This document shows, one piece after another, positions 17,527 through 25,339 of a DNA stretch of 41,577 nucleotides. Source of the DNA: Clostridium frigoris (GTDB lineage: Bacteria; Bacillota; Clostridia; Clostridiales; Clostridiaceae); assembly GCF_018861865.1 (NCBI RefSeq), contig NZ_JAHLDV010000033.1:1-41577 (forward strand). Reading direction: 5' to 3'. How positions within the stretch are numbered: the first letter of the stretch is position 1; each line of letters begins with the position of its first letter. A program made the position numbers and the translations under genes. The notes under the pieces were generated by a model. The model had not been told where the DNA came from. It saw nothing but the letters and a program-made list of their open reading frames with translations, and did not search any database.

Positions 17527-18831
17527 CTATTTAACTACAGCAGATTCTGCTTGCTTTTGAGCGTCCTTAAGTGCTGTATCAATATTAGCACCACTCTTCA
17601 CTATAGATTGTACTGTTCCAGTTAATATATCTTCTATACTATAAGTGTATAAACCAAAGTTTACTGTAGGTATTTGTGTTGACCATTTAGATAAATCAAG
17701 TGCTGTTTTTTGTCCACCATAAAATTCAACTGGTTTCTGATAATTAGCTGTAGTTGATGAAGATTTTAAAGTACTTATAAGATTAATTTTTTGTGCTAAA
17801 GTATTCATAAGTTCTTTATTACTACCAAAAGTTTTAGCAAGGAAATCTGAAGCTAATTCTGAATCTCCAACCTTATCTAAAACATACCAACTTGATCCAC
17901 CAATGTTAGAAGCATTTACTGATGTTTTCACTGCCTCGAGTCTTGGTATTGATGCCACTGCCCATTTCCCATTTTGATCTGTTGCTTTTGTTATTGAACT
18001 TGAAACCCAACATCCAGAAGGAACTGATGCAACATCACCCTTTTGGAAGGCGCTTACAAATTGATCCCAATCAGAAACTTGTTTTGCTATCCCTGCGTCC
18101 ATAATTTTTTTATATGTTTTTATAGCCTCTTTTAATGCTACATTATTTTCTAAATTTATAGTCTTCCCATCATCTTTTACATACCACTGACCACAAGATT
18201 GAATCATTGCTCTTAACAATGCTAAATCGTTAGGATCTAATGTGAGCATTGCTTTTCCTGTTTTTACTTTTACTGCTTTACCAATTTCTATGAATTTATC
18301 CCAAGTCATATTTTCCATATCTGATTTTTTATATCCAGCCTTTTCTATTAAGTCTGTTCTGTAAAATAGTGCAGTCACACCACTATCAAAAGGAATTCCG
18401 TAAAGCTTTCCATTTAAACTATCTGATTTAAGCTTATAGTCCATAAAATTAGTAGTCTTAACCTTGCTAGACATATCTTTAAAAGCATCAGGATAAGAAG
18501 TCAAAAAGTTTTGTGATCTATAATCTTCAATAAGAACTATATTAGGTAACCCTGCCGTTGTATTAGAACTTAGATTTGTATTTAACTTTTGTACTATATC
18601 AGCTTGAGCCATCTCTACTATCTGTACATCTACCCCTTTGTGATCCTTTAAATAAATTGCTTTTGCTTCTTTAGCAGCAACCACATTAAAAGTTCCATCC
18701 CATGCCCATATTACAATTTTTTTGTTTGTGGAAGTCGTTGTAGCACTTTTTTTGCTGGCCGTTCCACACCCTGCCATACTAAGTGTCATAATAGCAGTTA
18801 GAGCAATAGCTATTAATTTCTTTGTTTTCAT
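17527..18831 (-). CDS. Sugar-binding lipoprotein of the ABC importer, copy 2
   Basis: This second 434-residue family-1 solute-binding lipoprotein has the same lipobox (Cys22) and overall sequence as copy 1. Replacements cluster in the central part (for example DLALLRAMIQSCG against DLGIIRVMMQSAG), which may alter ligand choice. It is the first gene of the run and faces the YesN/YesM-type regulators across a 295-nt divergent promoter region. It may be expressed alone from its own promoter, with partial readthrough into copy 1 and the permeases. Confidence 0.95.
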   Translation of the reverse strand: MKTKKLIAIALTAIMTLSMAGCGTASKKSATTTSTNKKIVIWAWDGTFNVVAAKEAKAIYLKDHKGVDVQIVEMAQADIVQKLNTNLSSNTTAGLPNIVLIEDYRSQNFLTSYPDAFKDMSSKVKTTNFMDYKLKSDSLNGKLYGIPFDSGVTALFYRTDLIEKAGYKKSDMENMTWDKFIEIGKAVKVKTGKAMLTLDPNDLALLRAMIQSCGQWYVKDDGKTINLENNVALKEAIKTYKKIMDAGIAKQVSDWDQFVSAFQKGDVASVPSGCWVSSSITKATDQNGKWAVASIPRLEAVKTSVNASNIGGSSWYVLDKVGDSELASDFLAKTFGSNKELMNTLAQKINLISTLKSSSTTANYQKPVEFYGGQKTALDLSKWSTQIPTVNFGLYTYSIEDILTGTVQSIVKSGANIDTALKDAQKQAESAVVK

Positions 18832-18856
18832 ACTTAAAATCCCCCTTTAAATTTTA

Positions 18857-18871
18857 TTTAAACGTTTACAA
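18857..18871 (-). promoter_or_regulatory. Cre-like operator upstream of binding protein copy 2
   Basis: On the minus strand TTGTAAACGTTTAAA fits the cre consensus with one mismatch. It lies 26 nt before the ATG and downstream of an extended -10 (TGATATAAA, 18888-18896). Confidence 0.55.
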
Positions 18872-18887
18872 ATGTTCACAACCTTAT

Positions 18888-18896
18888 TTTATATCA
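18888..18896 (-). promoter_or_regulatory. Extended -10 promoter element, binding protein copy 2
   Basis: On the minus strand TGATATAAA occupies the same position relative to the cre-like box as at copy 1. The remaining part of the divergent region (to 19126) is AT-rich; I see no clear operator for the response regulator. Confidence 0.45.
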
Positions 18897-19126
18897 GATT
18901 TCAAAATTTAAATAGTACTATGTTTATATAAACTTGTATTATTTTAACAAATAACAATTTATTGTTAACAATCGATTTGTATTTTTTTAACATTTTGTGA
19001 TTTTCTTTGTATACATTTATATTAGTTGCTTGTAGTTATAATTGAAATAACTCTTGCATTACTATATACTGTAAATAAGAATAAAACAACAATTATTAAG
19101 AAATAATTTTAAAGGATCTGATTGCC

Positions 19127-20692
19127 TTGAGCGACCTATGCAAAATTTTAATAGTAGATGATGAGTATTTGTTAAGACAAGGTATAAAATATCTTGTAGA
19201 TTGGAATAAAGAAGGCTTCGAAATTATAGGCGAAGCTTCTAATGGAAAGGAAGCTTTAGATTTTATAGAAAAACTTAAACCCCACATAATAATTTCTGAT
19301 ATAGTTATGCCTATAATGGATGGTGTAGATTTAGCAAAAATAGTAAAAACAAAATACCCTGAGATACAAATAGTTATTTTAAGTGGCTATAGTGATTTTA
19401 ACTATGTAAAAGACACCTTCAAATTAGGTATAAATGATTATATTTTGAAACCAAAATTGGATCCTCAGGAGTTGGTTTTGCTTTTAAAAAACACTGCTAT
19501 TAATATTCCCGGTTTTATTATGCCTACTCTTGAAAATAGTAATACTTTAAATATTAACAACTTATTAATAAAATTAATTTCTGGCTTTTATTCTAATTTA
19601 AATAAAAAAATACTAGATGATACTTTTTCTCTTGACTCTTTTTTGCTTATAGGCGATAATATAAAAAAAATAAATAACATAAATTCTATGAGTCTTTTAT
19701 CTTTAAAATCTATTTTGTCTAAAGCTGCAAAAAAATATTTAAAAGACTTAATATACTTTGAAATAGAAGCCGAAAATAATTTTTTCTTAATTGTAATAAA
19801 TTTAAAATCCGAAAATTATTTGAAAGTTATAGCTCAAATAACTCTTATGCTTTTTGAAGTTTCAAAAGACATTCCAGAAATATTCTTTGTGATAAGTAAG
19901 CTTTTTAATTCCTTGTATGAGTTAGAAGATATTTATATAAATAATTTCAAGCCACTACTTGGGTATAAATTTTATTTTAAGGGAAAAAGCCTTATTACTT
20001 ATTCGCTATTACCTAATAATAACTTAAAAGAAAAATTTGATTTTAAATATTATTCTAGCCAAATATATTTACTTAATTTAGATAACGCATTAAATTATTT
20101 AAAACAGTACCTCTGCCTTTCTATAAATAATATTAGCATTAATGAATTCGAATTAAAAACACTTTTTGAAAATGCTCTTTATAATATTATAAATATTTTG
20201 GATGAGCTTAATTTTAATATGGATGAAATGGATAACTCAAAACTAGAATATTTTCAAAGGATAGATGAAACTAAATCTCCTGATGAATTATTAGATTTAC
20301 TAGATATTATAACCAATGATACAAAATCAATATTAAATAATGATGAAAGTAAATTAAATGATCATATGATAAATAAAATTATTGATTACATCTCAAATCA
20401 TTATTATGAGCAATTGTCTCTTAAACAAGTGGCTGATAAATTTCATTTTAACTATTACTATTTATCTTCATATTTTAGTTCTCATAATGCGGAGGGCTTT
20501 AGCGAATATCTTAATAAAATACGTCTTGAAAAAGCTGTTGAGCTTTTAGGCAATGAACAAATTCCAGTTTCAGAAGTAAGTTTTATGGTTGGATATTCAG
20601 ATCATAGTTATTTTTGCAAGGTGTTTAAAAAATTCAAAAAACTTACACCAAGTAAATTCAGAAGAAACATTCTAGATGGCAAAAGAGGTTGA
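19127..20692 (+). CDS. AraC-type response regulator (YesN-like)
   Basis: The 521-residue regulator has a receiver domain (about 1-120) with VDDE near the start and acceptor D58 (IISDIVMPIMDG). A long, poorly conserved middle follows, and a C-terminal AraC/XylS double helix-turn-helix (about 415-515; QLSLKQVADKFHFNYYYLSSYF and VGYSDHSYFCKVFKKFKKLTPSKFR). The start is a TTG with AAAGGAT 9 nt upstream; no in-frame ATG is near. It is cotranscribed with the kinase that starts 3 nt after its stop. Its position, divergent from the sugar transporter, suggests it activates that operon in response to extracellular sugar, as is known for YesMN-type systems. Confidence 0.92.
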   Translation: MSDLCKILIVDDEYLLRQGIKYLVDWNKEGFEIIGEASNGKEALDFIEKLKPHIIISDIVMPIMDGVDLAKIVKTKYPEIQIVILSGYSDFNYVKDTFKLGINDYILKPKLDPQELVLLLKNTAINIPGFIMPTLENSNTLNINNLLIKLISGFYSNLNKKILDDTFSLDSFLLIGDNIKKINNINSMSLLSLKSILSKAAKKYLKDLIYFEIEAENNFFLIVINLKSENYLKVIAQITLMLFEVSKDIPEIFFVISKLFNSLYELEDIYINNFKPLLGYKFYFKGKSLITYSLLPNNNLKEKFDFKYYSSQIYLLNLDNALNYLKQYLCLSINNISINEFELKTLFENALYNIINILDELNFNMDEMDNSKLEYFQRIDETKSPDELLDLLDIITNDTKSILNNDESKLNDHMINKIIDYISNHYYEQLSLKQVADKFHFNYYYLSSYFSSHNAEGFSEYLNKIRLEKAVELLGNEQIPVSEVSFMVGYSDHSYFCKVFKKFKKLTPSKFRRNILDGKRG

Positions 20693-20695
20693 CCA

Positions 20696-22483
20696 ATGGA
20701 TAAATTTATAAATAAATTAAGGAACAATAGCTTATTTTTTAAATTAACATTAATTATACTAGTTAGTAGTATATGTATTTCAGCTATAACTGCATTTACA
20801 ATAATGAATATTTCAAAAAAAGTATTTATTAATAACTTTAGTGTTACAAACACTAAAAGCTTAAATGAAATTAAAGATAATTCTGCTGATTTAAATGATA
20901 AACTTATAAGTCTTATGAATACTGTAAACGATAGTTGGGCCTTTAGGCGTTACCTTAGTGAATATGACACAAGTATGATAGATTTATCCAATATTATATA
21001 TAACATGAAACAGCATTTAAAAAATGATACTGCTAATTTAAACGCAAGAGACGTTGATTTTTTATTAATTGGAGTCAACAATTCTACATATATAGGAAGC
21101 TCTGCTTTATTAACAACTCCAATAAATGAAATTAAAAAAGATAAAATAACAAAAAACTCTCTTTTAAACCCAGATAAATTGCTTTACCAATATAATAACT
21201 CTGGATTTAATAGTTTAACTACGCATAGAAATGTTATTGTTGCTACAAAGGTATTGCACGATCAAAGGACAAAGCAGCAATTTGGCATGTTATATATAAG
21301 TATAAATGAAAATACCTTTAAAAAACTCTATTCTAACTTTACGACTAAGAGCAATGATGTTGCAGTAATATCAACAGATGGTACTATCGTATCCTCTAAT
21401 AAGGAGAATGTTATCGGAACTATTGATAAACCCTTGCTTAATATAGCAAAAACAATAGCTACTGATAATCTTAAATTTAAAAATGTAAAATTAAACGATA
21501 AAAATTACACTATTTTAGCAGAATATATGCCGATTTACAATTTCTATTTAGTAAATCTTATAGATACAAACCTTGCTTTAGAAGATATGTATAATATAAA
21601 GGAAATAGTTCTTAATTGTGGATTAATAATAGCTATTTCAGTTTCAATTCTATTTGTAATTACAAGAAAAACTATAAACCCTTTAAGAGTTTTAGTAAAA
21701 GAAATGTCTAGAATAACTGAAGGTGACTTTAATAATCATATAAATTTAGCAGGAAGTTCTGAAATAAGAAAATTAAGTAGTTCCTTTAACTTTATGTTAG
21801 ATGATCTAAATAATTACGTAGAAAAGTTACTTATTGCTCAAAAAGAGCAAAGAAAATTAGAATTGTCCGCTCTTCAAATGCAAATTAATCCTCATTTTAT
21901 CTATAACACATTAGCCTCTATTAAATTATTGGTTTTAAAAGAAGATAAAGAAAAAGCAAGCGAAACTATAAATTCTTTCATCTCACTATTACAAAATACT
22001 ATTAGCGAGACCAGTGAAACCATAACAGTAGAACAAGAAATAGAAAATTTAAAAAACTATGTTTTTATAAATGAAACTAGATGTGGCGATAATATAAAGG
22101 TTAATTTTCATGTGTTTGAACAGTGTATTAATTATAGACTTCCAAAGCTTGTACTTCAACCCTTTATTGAAAATGCTCTCTTCCATGCATTTTCTGGAAA
22201 TGAGGAAGGACGTATACACGTATTTATATCTATAAAAAACAATAACCTACTCTGTGAAATAATAGATAACGGAATAGGCATAGAAGAAACACAACTACAA
22301 AGTCTATATTCATCCCCTACCTCTAAGCATATACATTTTACAGGTATAGGAATTAAAAATGTAGATAATAGAATTAAACTCCTTTATGGAAATGACTATG
22401 GAGTAACTATAACTAGTAAAATTAATGTAGGTACTACAATTAATGTTTCTTTGCCTTTAATAAATAAACCTTCGACTAATTAA
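20696..22483 (+). CDS. Sensor histidine kinase (YesM-like)
   Basis: The 595-residue kinase has a first membrane segment (about 16-38), an extracellular Cache-like sensor region (about 40-295), a second membrane segment (about 300-322), HAMP, the His_kinase motif INPHFIYNTLASI with H400, and a HATPase domain (LVLQPFIENALFHAF, IDNGIGIE, GIGIKNV). It is the cognate partner of the AraC-type regulator immediately upstream. It may sense sugar directly or through one of the two binding lipoproteins; that is inference. The stop codon lies within the loop of the terminator hairpin. Confidence 0.93.
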   Translation: MDKFINKLRNNSLFFKLTLIILVSSICISAITAFTIMNISKKVFINNFSVTNTKSLNEIKDNSADLNDKLISLMNTVNDSWAFRRYLSEYDTSMIDLSNIIYNMKQHLKNDTANLNARDVDFLLIGVNNSTYIGSSALLTTPINEIKKDKITKNSLLNPDKLLYQYNNSGFNSLTTHRNVIVATKVLHDQRTKQQFGMLYISINENTFKKLYSNFTTKSNDVAVISTDGTIVSSNKENVIGTIDKPLLNIAKTIATDNLKFKNVKLNDKNYTILAEYMPIYNFYLVNLIDTNLALEDMYNIKEIVLNCGLIIAISVSILFVITRKTINPLRVLVKEMSRITEGDFNNHINLAGSSEIRKLSSSFNFMLDDLNNYVEKLLIAQKEQRKLELSALQMQINPHFIYNTLASIKLLVLKEDKEKASETINSFISLLQNTISETSETITVEQEIENLKNYVFINETRCGDNIKVNFHVFEQCINYRLPKLVLQPFIENALFHAFSGNEEGRIHVFISIKNNNLLCEIIDNGIGIEETQLQSLYSSPTSKHIHFTGIGIKNVDNRIKLLYGNDYGVTITSKINVGTTINVSLPLINKPSTN

Positions 22484-22500
22484 TTAATCGAAGGTTTATT
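22463..22500. terminator. Bidirectional terminator after the YesM-like kinase
   Basis: A perfect 13-bp stem (AATAAACCTTCGA / TCGAAGGTTTATT) whose loop includes the kinase stop codon. It also lies just after the stop of the convergent nitroreductase gene. Confidence 0.75.
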
Positions 22501-22507
22501 AATTTAC

Positions 22508-23014
22508 TTATTTATAACTTTCATAATGAACTCTTTCCTTATCAAATCTATCTACAAACTTATTTTCTTGACTATCTGGGTATCCTATTGGAATTATTGC
22601 GAAGGCTTCAATGTTATCAGGTAACTTAAACAAATTTTTTACGTAACTCATTCTTTCATCAATAGATGCTACCCCAAGCCAAACTGCTCCAAGGCCTAAT
22701 TCTACTGCTTGTAAAAGAAGATTCTCTGATGCTGCTCCCATATCTTGTGGTACACACCCTGGTGCTAATAATCCATCTTTTCTAGATAAAAGAACAAATG
22801 TTACAGCTGAAGTCGCAACCATCTTTGAATAAGGGCTTGTTTGAGCTAGTTTTTTTAACATCTCTTTATCTTCAATAACTAAAAATTCCCAAGGTTGTTG
22901 ATTTGCTGCTGATGGTGCCTGCATTGCAGCCCTTAAAAGTTTTTCTATTTTTTCCTTTTCTATTGGTCTATCCTCATATTTTCTTATGCTTCTTCTATTA
23001 AATATTGCTTCCAT
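22508..23014 (-). CDS. Nitroreductase family protein (FMN-dependent oxidoreductase)
   Basis: This compact 168-residue member of the nitroreductase superfamily has the N-terminal FMN-phosphate motif RRSIRKYEDRPIEKEKIEKLL and AAMQAPSAANQQPWEFLVI. The middle reads GAASENLLLQAVELGLGAVWLGV, and the C-terminal part contains AIIPIGYP. Such proteins reduce nitro compounds, quinones or flavins with NAD(P)H in the cytosol; the substrate cannot be told from sequence. It is monocistronic with a good ribosome site (GGAGG). Confidence 0.92.
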   Translation of the reverse strand: MEAIFNRRSIRKYEDRPIEKEKIEKLLRAAMQAPSAANQQPWEFLVIEDKEMLKKLAQTSPYSKMVATSAVTFVLLSRKDGLLAPGCVPQDMGAASENLLLQAVELGLGAVWLGVASIDERMSYVKNLFKLPDNIEAFAIIPIGYPDSQENKFVDRFDKERVHYESYK

Positions 23015-23155
23015 TTTGTTACCTCCATATTAATTAAGATTCTTCTTCTACTATGTTACTATTTTAACTCATTGTATCTTAATTACAAGTACGCACTTTA
23101 TTATTACATAGTAACCAAAATGATACCTTATACTTCAAAAAACAAAAATAAAAAA

Positions 23156-23190
23156 ATATGCCGACATCTCTATTAGAAATATTGACATAT
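23156..23190 (-). terminator. Terminator of the PspA operon
   Basis: On the minus strand ATATGTC pairs with GGCATAT (one G-U), about 20 nt after the PspA stop, followed by a run of seven T. Confidence 0.65.
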
Positions 23191-23210
23191 CTTTACTTAT
23201 TTACTATTAA

Positions 23211-23870
23211 TTATTGTTTTGCATATTTAGCTTTATAAGCGGCTAAATCATCACTTACAGATGTTTTTTCGAGTGCCTCAAATTCATCCTCTAAAGATTC
23301 AACTTTTAGCTCTCCTAACCCTTCTGCCATACATTCTTTTTCCTCTATCTTACGTTCTAATCTATCTAAATCAATATTATTATCTTTTGTTTTAATATTA
23401 GCTGTAATTGCATTAACTTGCTCTGCAGCCTCTGCTGTTTTTAGTCTAGCTATTAATCCATCTCTCTTACCTCTTAAATCTTTTAAATCTTCTTCTAGAT
23501 CTACCAAGCTTTTCTTCAAACTATCTGCAGTAATTTTAGATGCATTATAAGATTTTGATAATGAAACGCTAGTAGCTTCACACTCTTTTTGTTTAGCAAT
23601 TGCTTTGCTAGCTAAATCATCATTACCTTTTTCTATAGCTAGTTTTATTTTAGATTCCCAATTAGTAATATCTTCTTTTGCTGAATTCATTTCTCTTTCA
23701 AGCCTTTTTACATTACCAAAAACTACAGCTGATTTAGTCTTTGCTTCATTTAAAGATGCATCTTTATCTCTTATGGCTTGGTCTATAAGCGCTGCTGTAT
23801 CCTCATTTGCATCCATTATTTTGTTAACTCCTGCTTTTAGGCTATTCCCTAATCTATCAAATATTCCCAT
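23211..23870 (-). CDS. PspA/IM30 family membrane-stress protein
   Basis: This 219-residue, almost entirely helical protein has the IM30 N-terminus MGIFDRLGNSLKAGVNKIMD (amphipathic helix, membrane contact) followed by ANEDTAALIDQAIRDKD and long charged coiled coils to about residue 150. Family members (PspA, LiaH, Vipp1) form ESCRT-III-like assemblies that protect the inner face of the membrane. It is the last gene of a three-gene unit with the Cys-rich and Ser-rich proteins, 47 nt after the former. No LiaRS or PspBC genes are nearby, so its control must differ from those systems. Confidence 0.92.
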   Translation of the reverse strand: MGIFDRLGNSLKAGVNKIMDANEDTAALIDQAIRDKDASLNEAKTKSAVVFGNVKRLEREMNSAKEDITNWESKIKLAIEKGNDDLASKAIAKQKECEATSVSLSKSYNASKITADSLKKSLVDLEEDLKDLRGKRDGLIARLKTAEAAEQVNAITANIKTKDNNIDLDRLERKIEEKECMAEGLGELKVESLEDEFEALEKTSVSDDLAAYKAKYAKQ

Positions 23871-23917
23871 TGTTTATATTCCTCCTTATTATCTTTAATG
23901 ATTGCCTATATTGTATA

Positions 23918-24550
23918 CTAGCTCTCCATGAATAGTCCAGCTATATTTTCCAGTTCTTCCTCATTATCTATATTTATATACTCAGTATCTGAGAGTCCAT
24001 CAGTCATAATATACATCTGTTTATTATCCTCATTCTCTTTTTCTTGTAGTAGTATATACTTTTTATCATATGATTTGCTTTCTACTATTGCTAATATCTC
24101 AAATTCAACATTTCTTTCTTTATTATCATCGTATAATTCAAGTGTCTTAGTACTGTCTATTATACAATTTTCTTTTTTATCACAAGTCTTCACTCTGCAT
24201 CCCGATAAACAATTACCACAAGAACTAAAAGGACACTCGTATGCACAATCTATACATTCACACTTAGAACAATTTTGAACTTGATCTAATTGACCTCTAT
24301 ACTTATTATAATATTGACTAACCTCTTTAGTATCATCTACAGCAAAATGCATTAACTTATTAGACTCTTTAGTAGATTTGTCTATTATATCAATAAACTC
24401 CTGTGATATTTTTTCAAACTTTAATGCTTTAACTTTATTCTTTAATGTATCATCTCGAAACTCATTAGAATATATCTTTAAAAATAAATCACCATGAGCT
24501 TTTACATAAGTATCATTCATTTTCCTTAAATATTCTTTTTCATTACCCAT
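23918..24550 (-). CDS. Cys-rich protein of unknown function, with a DUF1292-like tail
   Basis: I do not recognise the full 210-residue protein. The N-terminal 90 residues are charged and helical. Residues about 94-130 hold ten Cys in a tight cluster (CSKCECIDC, CPFSSCGNC, CRVKTC), likely a zinc-binding module. The last 65 residues (FEILAIVES to DNEEELENIAGLF) resemble the small DUF1292 fold. There is no signal peptide, so it is probably cytosolic. It lies between the Ser-rich membrane protein (24 nt) and PspA (47 nt), which suggests a role as adaptor or sensor in membrane stress; this is inference. The ribosome site is GGGGGAG. Confidence 0.75.
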   Translation of the reverse strand: MGNEKEYLRKMNDTYVKAHGDLFLKIYSNEFRDDTLKNKVKALKFEKISQEFIDIIDKSTKESNKLMHFAVDDTKEVSQYYNKYRGQLDQVQNCSKCECIDCAYECPFSSCGNCLSGCRVKTCDKKENCIIDSTKTLELYDDNKERNVEFEILAIVESKSYDKKYILLQEKENEDNKQMYIMTDGLSDTEYINIDNEEELENIAGLFMES

Positions 24551-24574
24551 TAATTTTTAACTCCCCCTTACCTT

Positions 24575-25009
24575 TTATTTACGTCTTCTTTTAATATATT
24601 TGTACACATAGAACATTATTAATATGATTACAACTAAACTTGCATATCTTAAAATAGAACTACCAAAAGAATTTCCAAAAAACATCATTGGTATAAAACT
24701 TCTATGAGTATTGTAATTATTACTACCTACAATTGGTGTTTTATTGCCGCTATTGTTACTACTTGTACTTGTCGATTTATTAGTCGATGTTGATGGTTTA
24801 CTAGTTGTTGATGTTGAAGGTTTTGTATAACTATTACTTGATTTAAATCCTCCACTACTGCTACTACTTGAACTTTTACTACTAGAACTACTATGACTAC
24901 CACTTGATTTAAATCCACCAGACCTTGATTTAGCATATACATCAAAATTAATTGTTACAAGCATTACTACCATTAATAGTATTGATAATATCTTTGATAA
25001 CTTCTTCAA
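24575..25009 (-). CDS. Ser/Thr-rich membrane-anchored protein, unknown function
   Basis: From a TTG at 25009 the protein has 144 residues: a signal peptide (MKKLSKILSILLMVVMLVT, cleavage near VYA), a low-complexity Ser/Thr/Gly stretch with repeated SGGFKSS units (about 28-100), then a membrane segment (about 117-137) and a KRRRK end. I favour this start because GGGGGATGAG lies upstream and the signal peptide then begins normally. An ATG six codons earlier (25027) has no clear ribosome site. The layout predicts an extracytoplasmic Ser-rich domain tethered to the membrane. It is the first gene of the PspA unit. Confidence 0.7.
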   Translation of the reverse strand: MKKLSKILSILLMVVMLVTINFDVYAKSRSGGFKSSGSHSSSSSKSSSSSSSGGFKSSNSYTKPSTSTTSKPSTSTNKSTSTSSNNSGNKTPIVGSNNYNTHRSFIPMMFFGNSFGSSILRYASLVVIILIMFYVYKYIKRRRK

Positions 25010-25210
25010 GCTTATCTCATCCCCCATTTAGTTAAAATTCTTCATCACTAATATATTTATATTTATTACATAAAACTTACTAATATTCCTTAGATTTCTT
25101 TACTAATTTTCGACTTTTTAATTTTATAAATAAAATTAATCTAAACCATAATTGTCCACATTTACAATTATATAATAACATGAATAGAGTATTATTAATA
25201 GCAACCTCAA

Positions 25211-25255
25211 TTTGTCGATTTTTACTTTTACAACCAGAAAGTAAAAACCGACAAA
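25211..25255. repeat. Long inverted repeat in the promoter region of the PspA operon
   Basis: An 18-bp stem (TTTGTCGATTTTTACTTT / AAAGTAAAAACCGACAAA) pairs fully on the minus strand with one G-U. It lies beyond the ATP-grasp terminator and about 200 nt upstream of the Ser-rich gene. It may be a second terminator, a leader structure or an operator. Confidence 0.5.
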
Positions 25256-25267
25256 GGAATTTGAACC

Positions 25268-25314
25268 TAAAAAAGCATAAAACATTGAAGTACTATGCAT
25301 TCAATGTTTTACGC
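25268..25314 (-). terminator. Terminator of the ATP-grasp ligase gene
   Basis: On the minus strand GCGTAAAACATTGAA pairs with TTCAATGTTTTATGC (15 bp, one G-U), followed by six T. It begins 26 nt after the stop. Confidence 0.9.
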
Positions 25315-25339
25315 CTTAAATATTAACATATTTTTGATT

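Larger units (their letters stand above)
15899..19045 (-). repeat. Tandem duplication of a binding protein gene with its promoter and 3' hairpin
   Basis: Two units of about 1.58 kb (roughly 15899-17475 and 17476-19045) each contain the 3' hairpin, the 434-codon gene, the cre-like box, the extended -10 and further upstream sequence, including a shared ACTTGT(A/G)TTATTTTAACAAATA stretch. Similarity fades towards the outer end of the upstream part. Confidence 0.85.

Noticed and set aside
24770-24920. The repetitive Ser/Thr codons considered as a CRISPR or tandem DNA repeat.
   Set aside because: The repetition is short, irregular and keeps the reading frame, so it is protein low complexity, not an array. 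No CRISPR-type spaced repeats were seen anywhere in the window.
24727-24945. A Val/Gln-rich frame overlapping the Ser-rich gene.
   Set aside because: It is a product of the same repetitive Ser codons read in another frame; no ribosome site.
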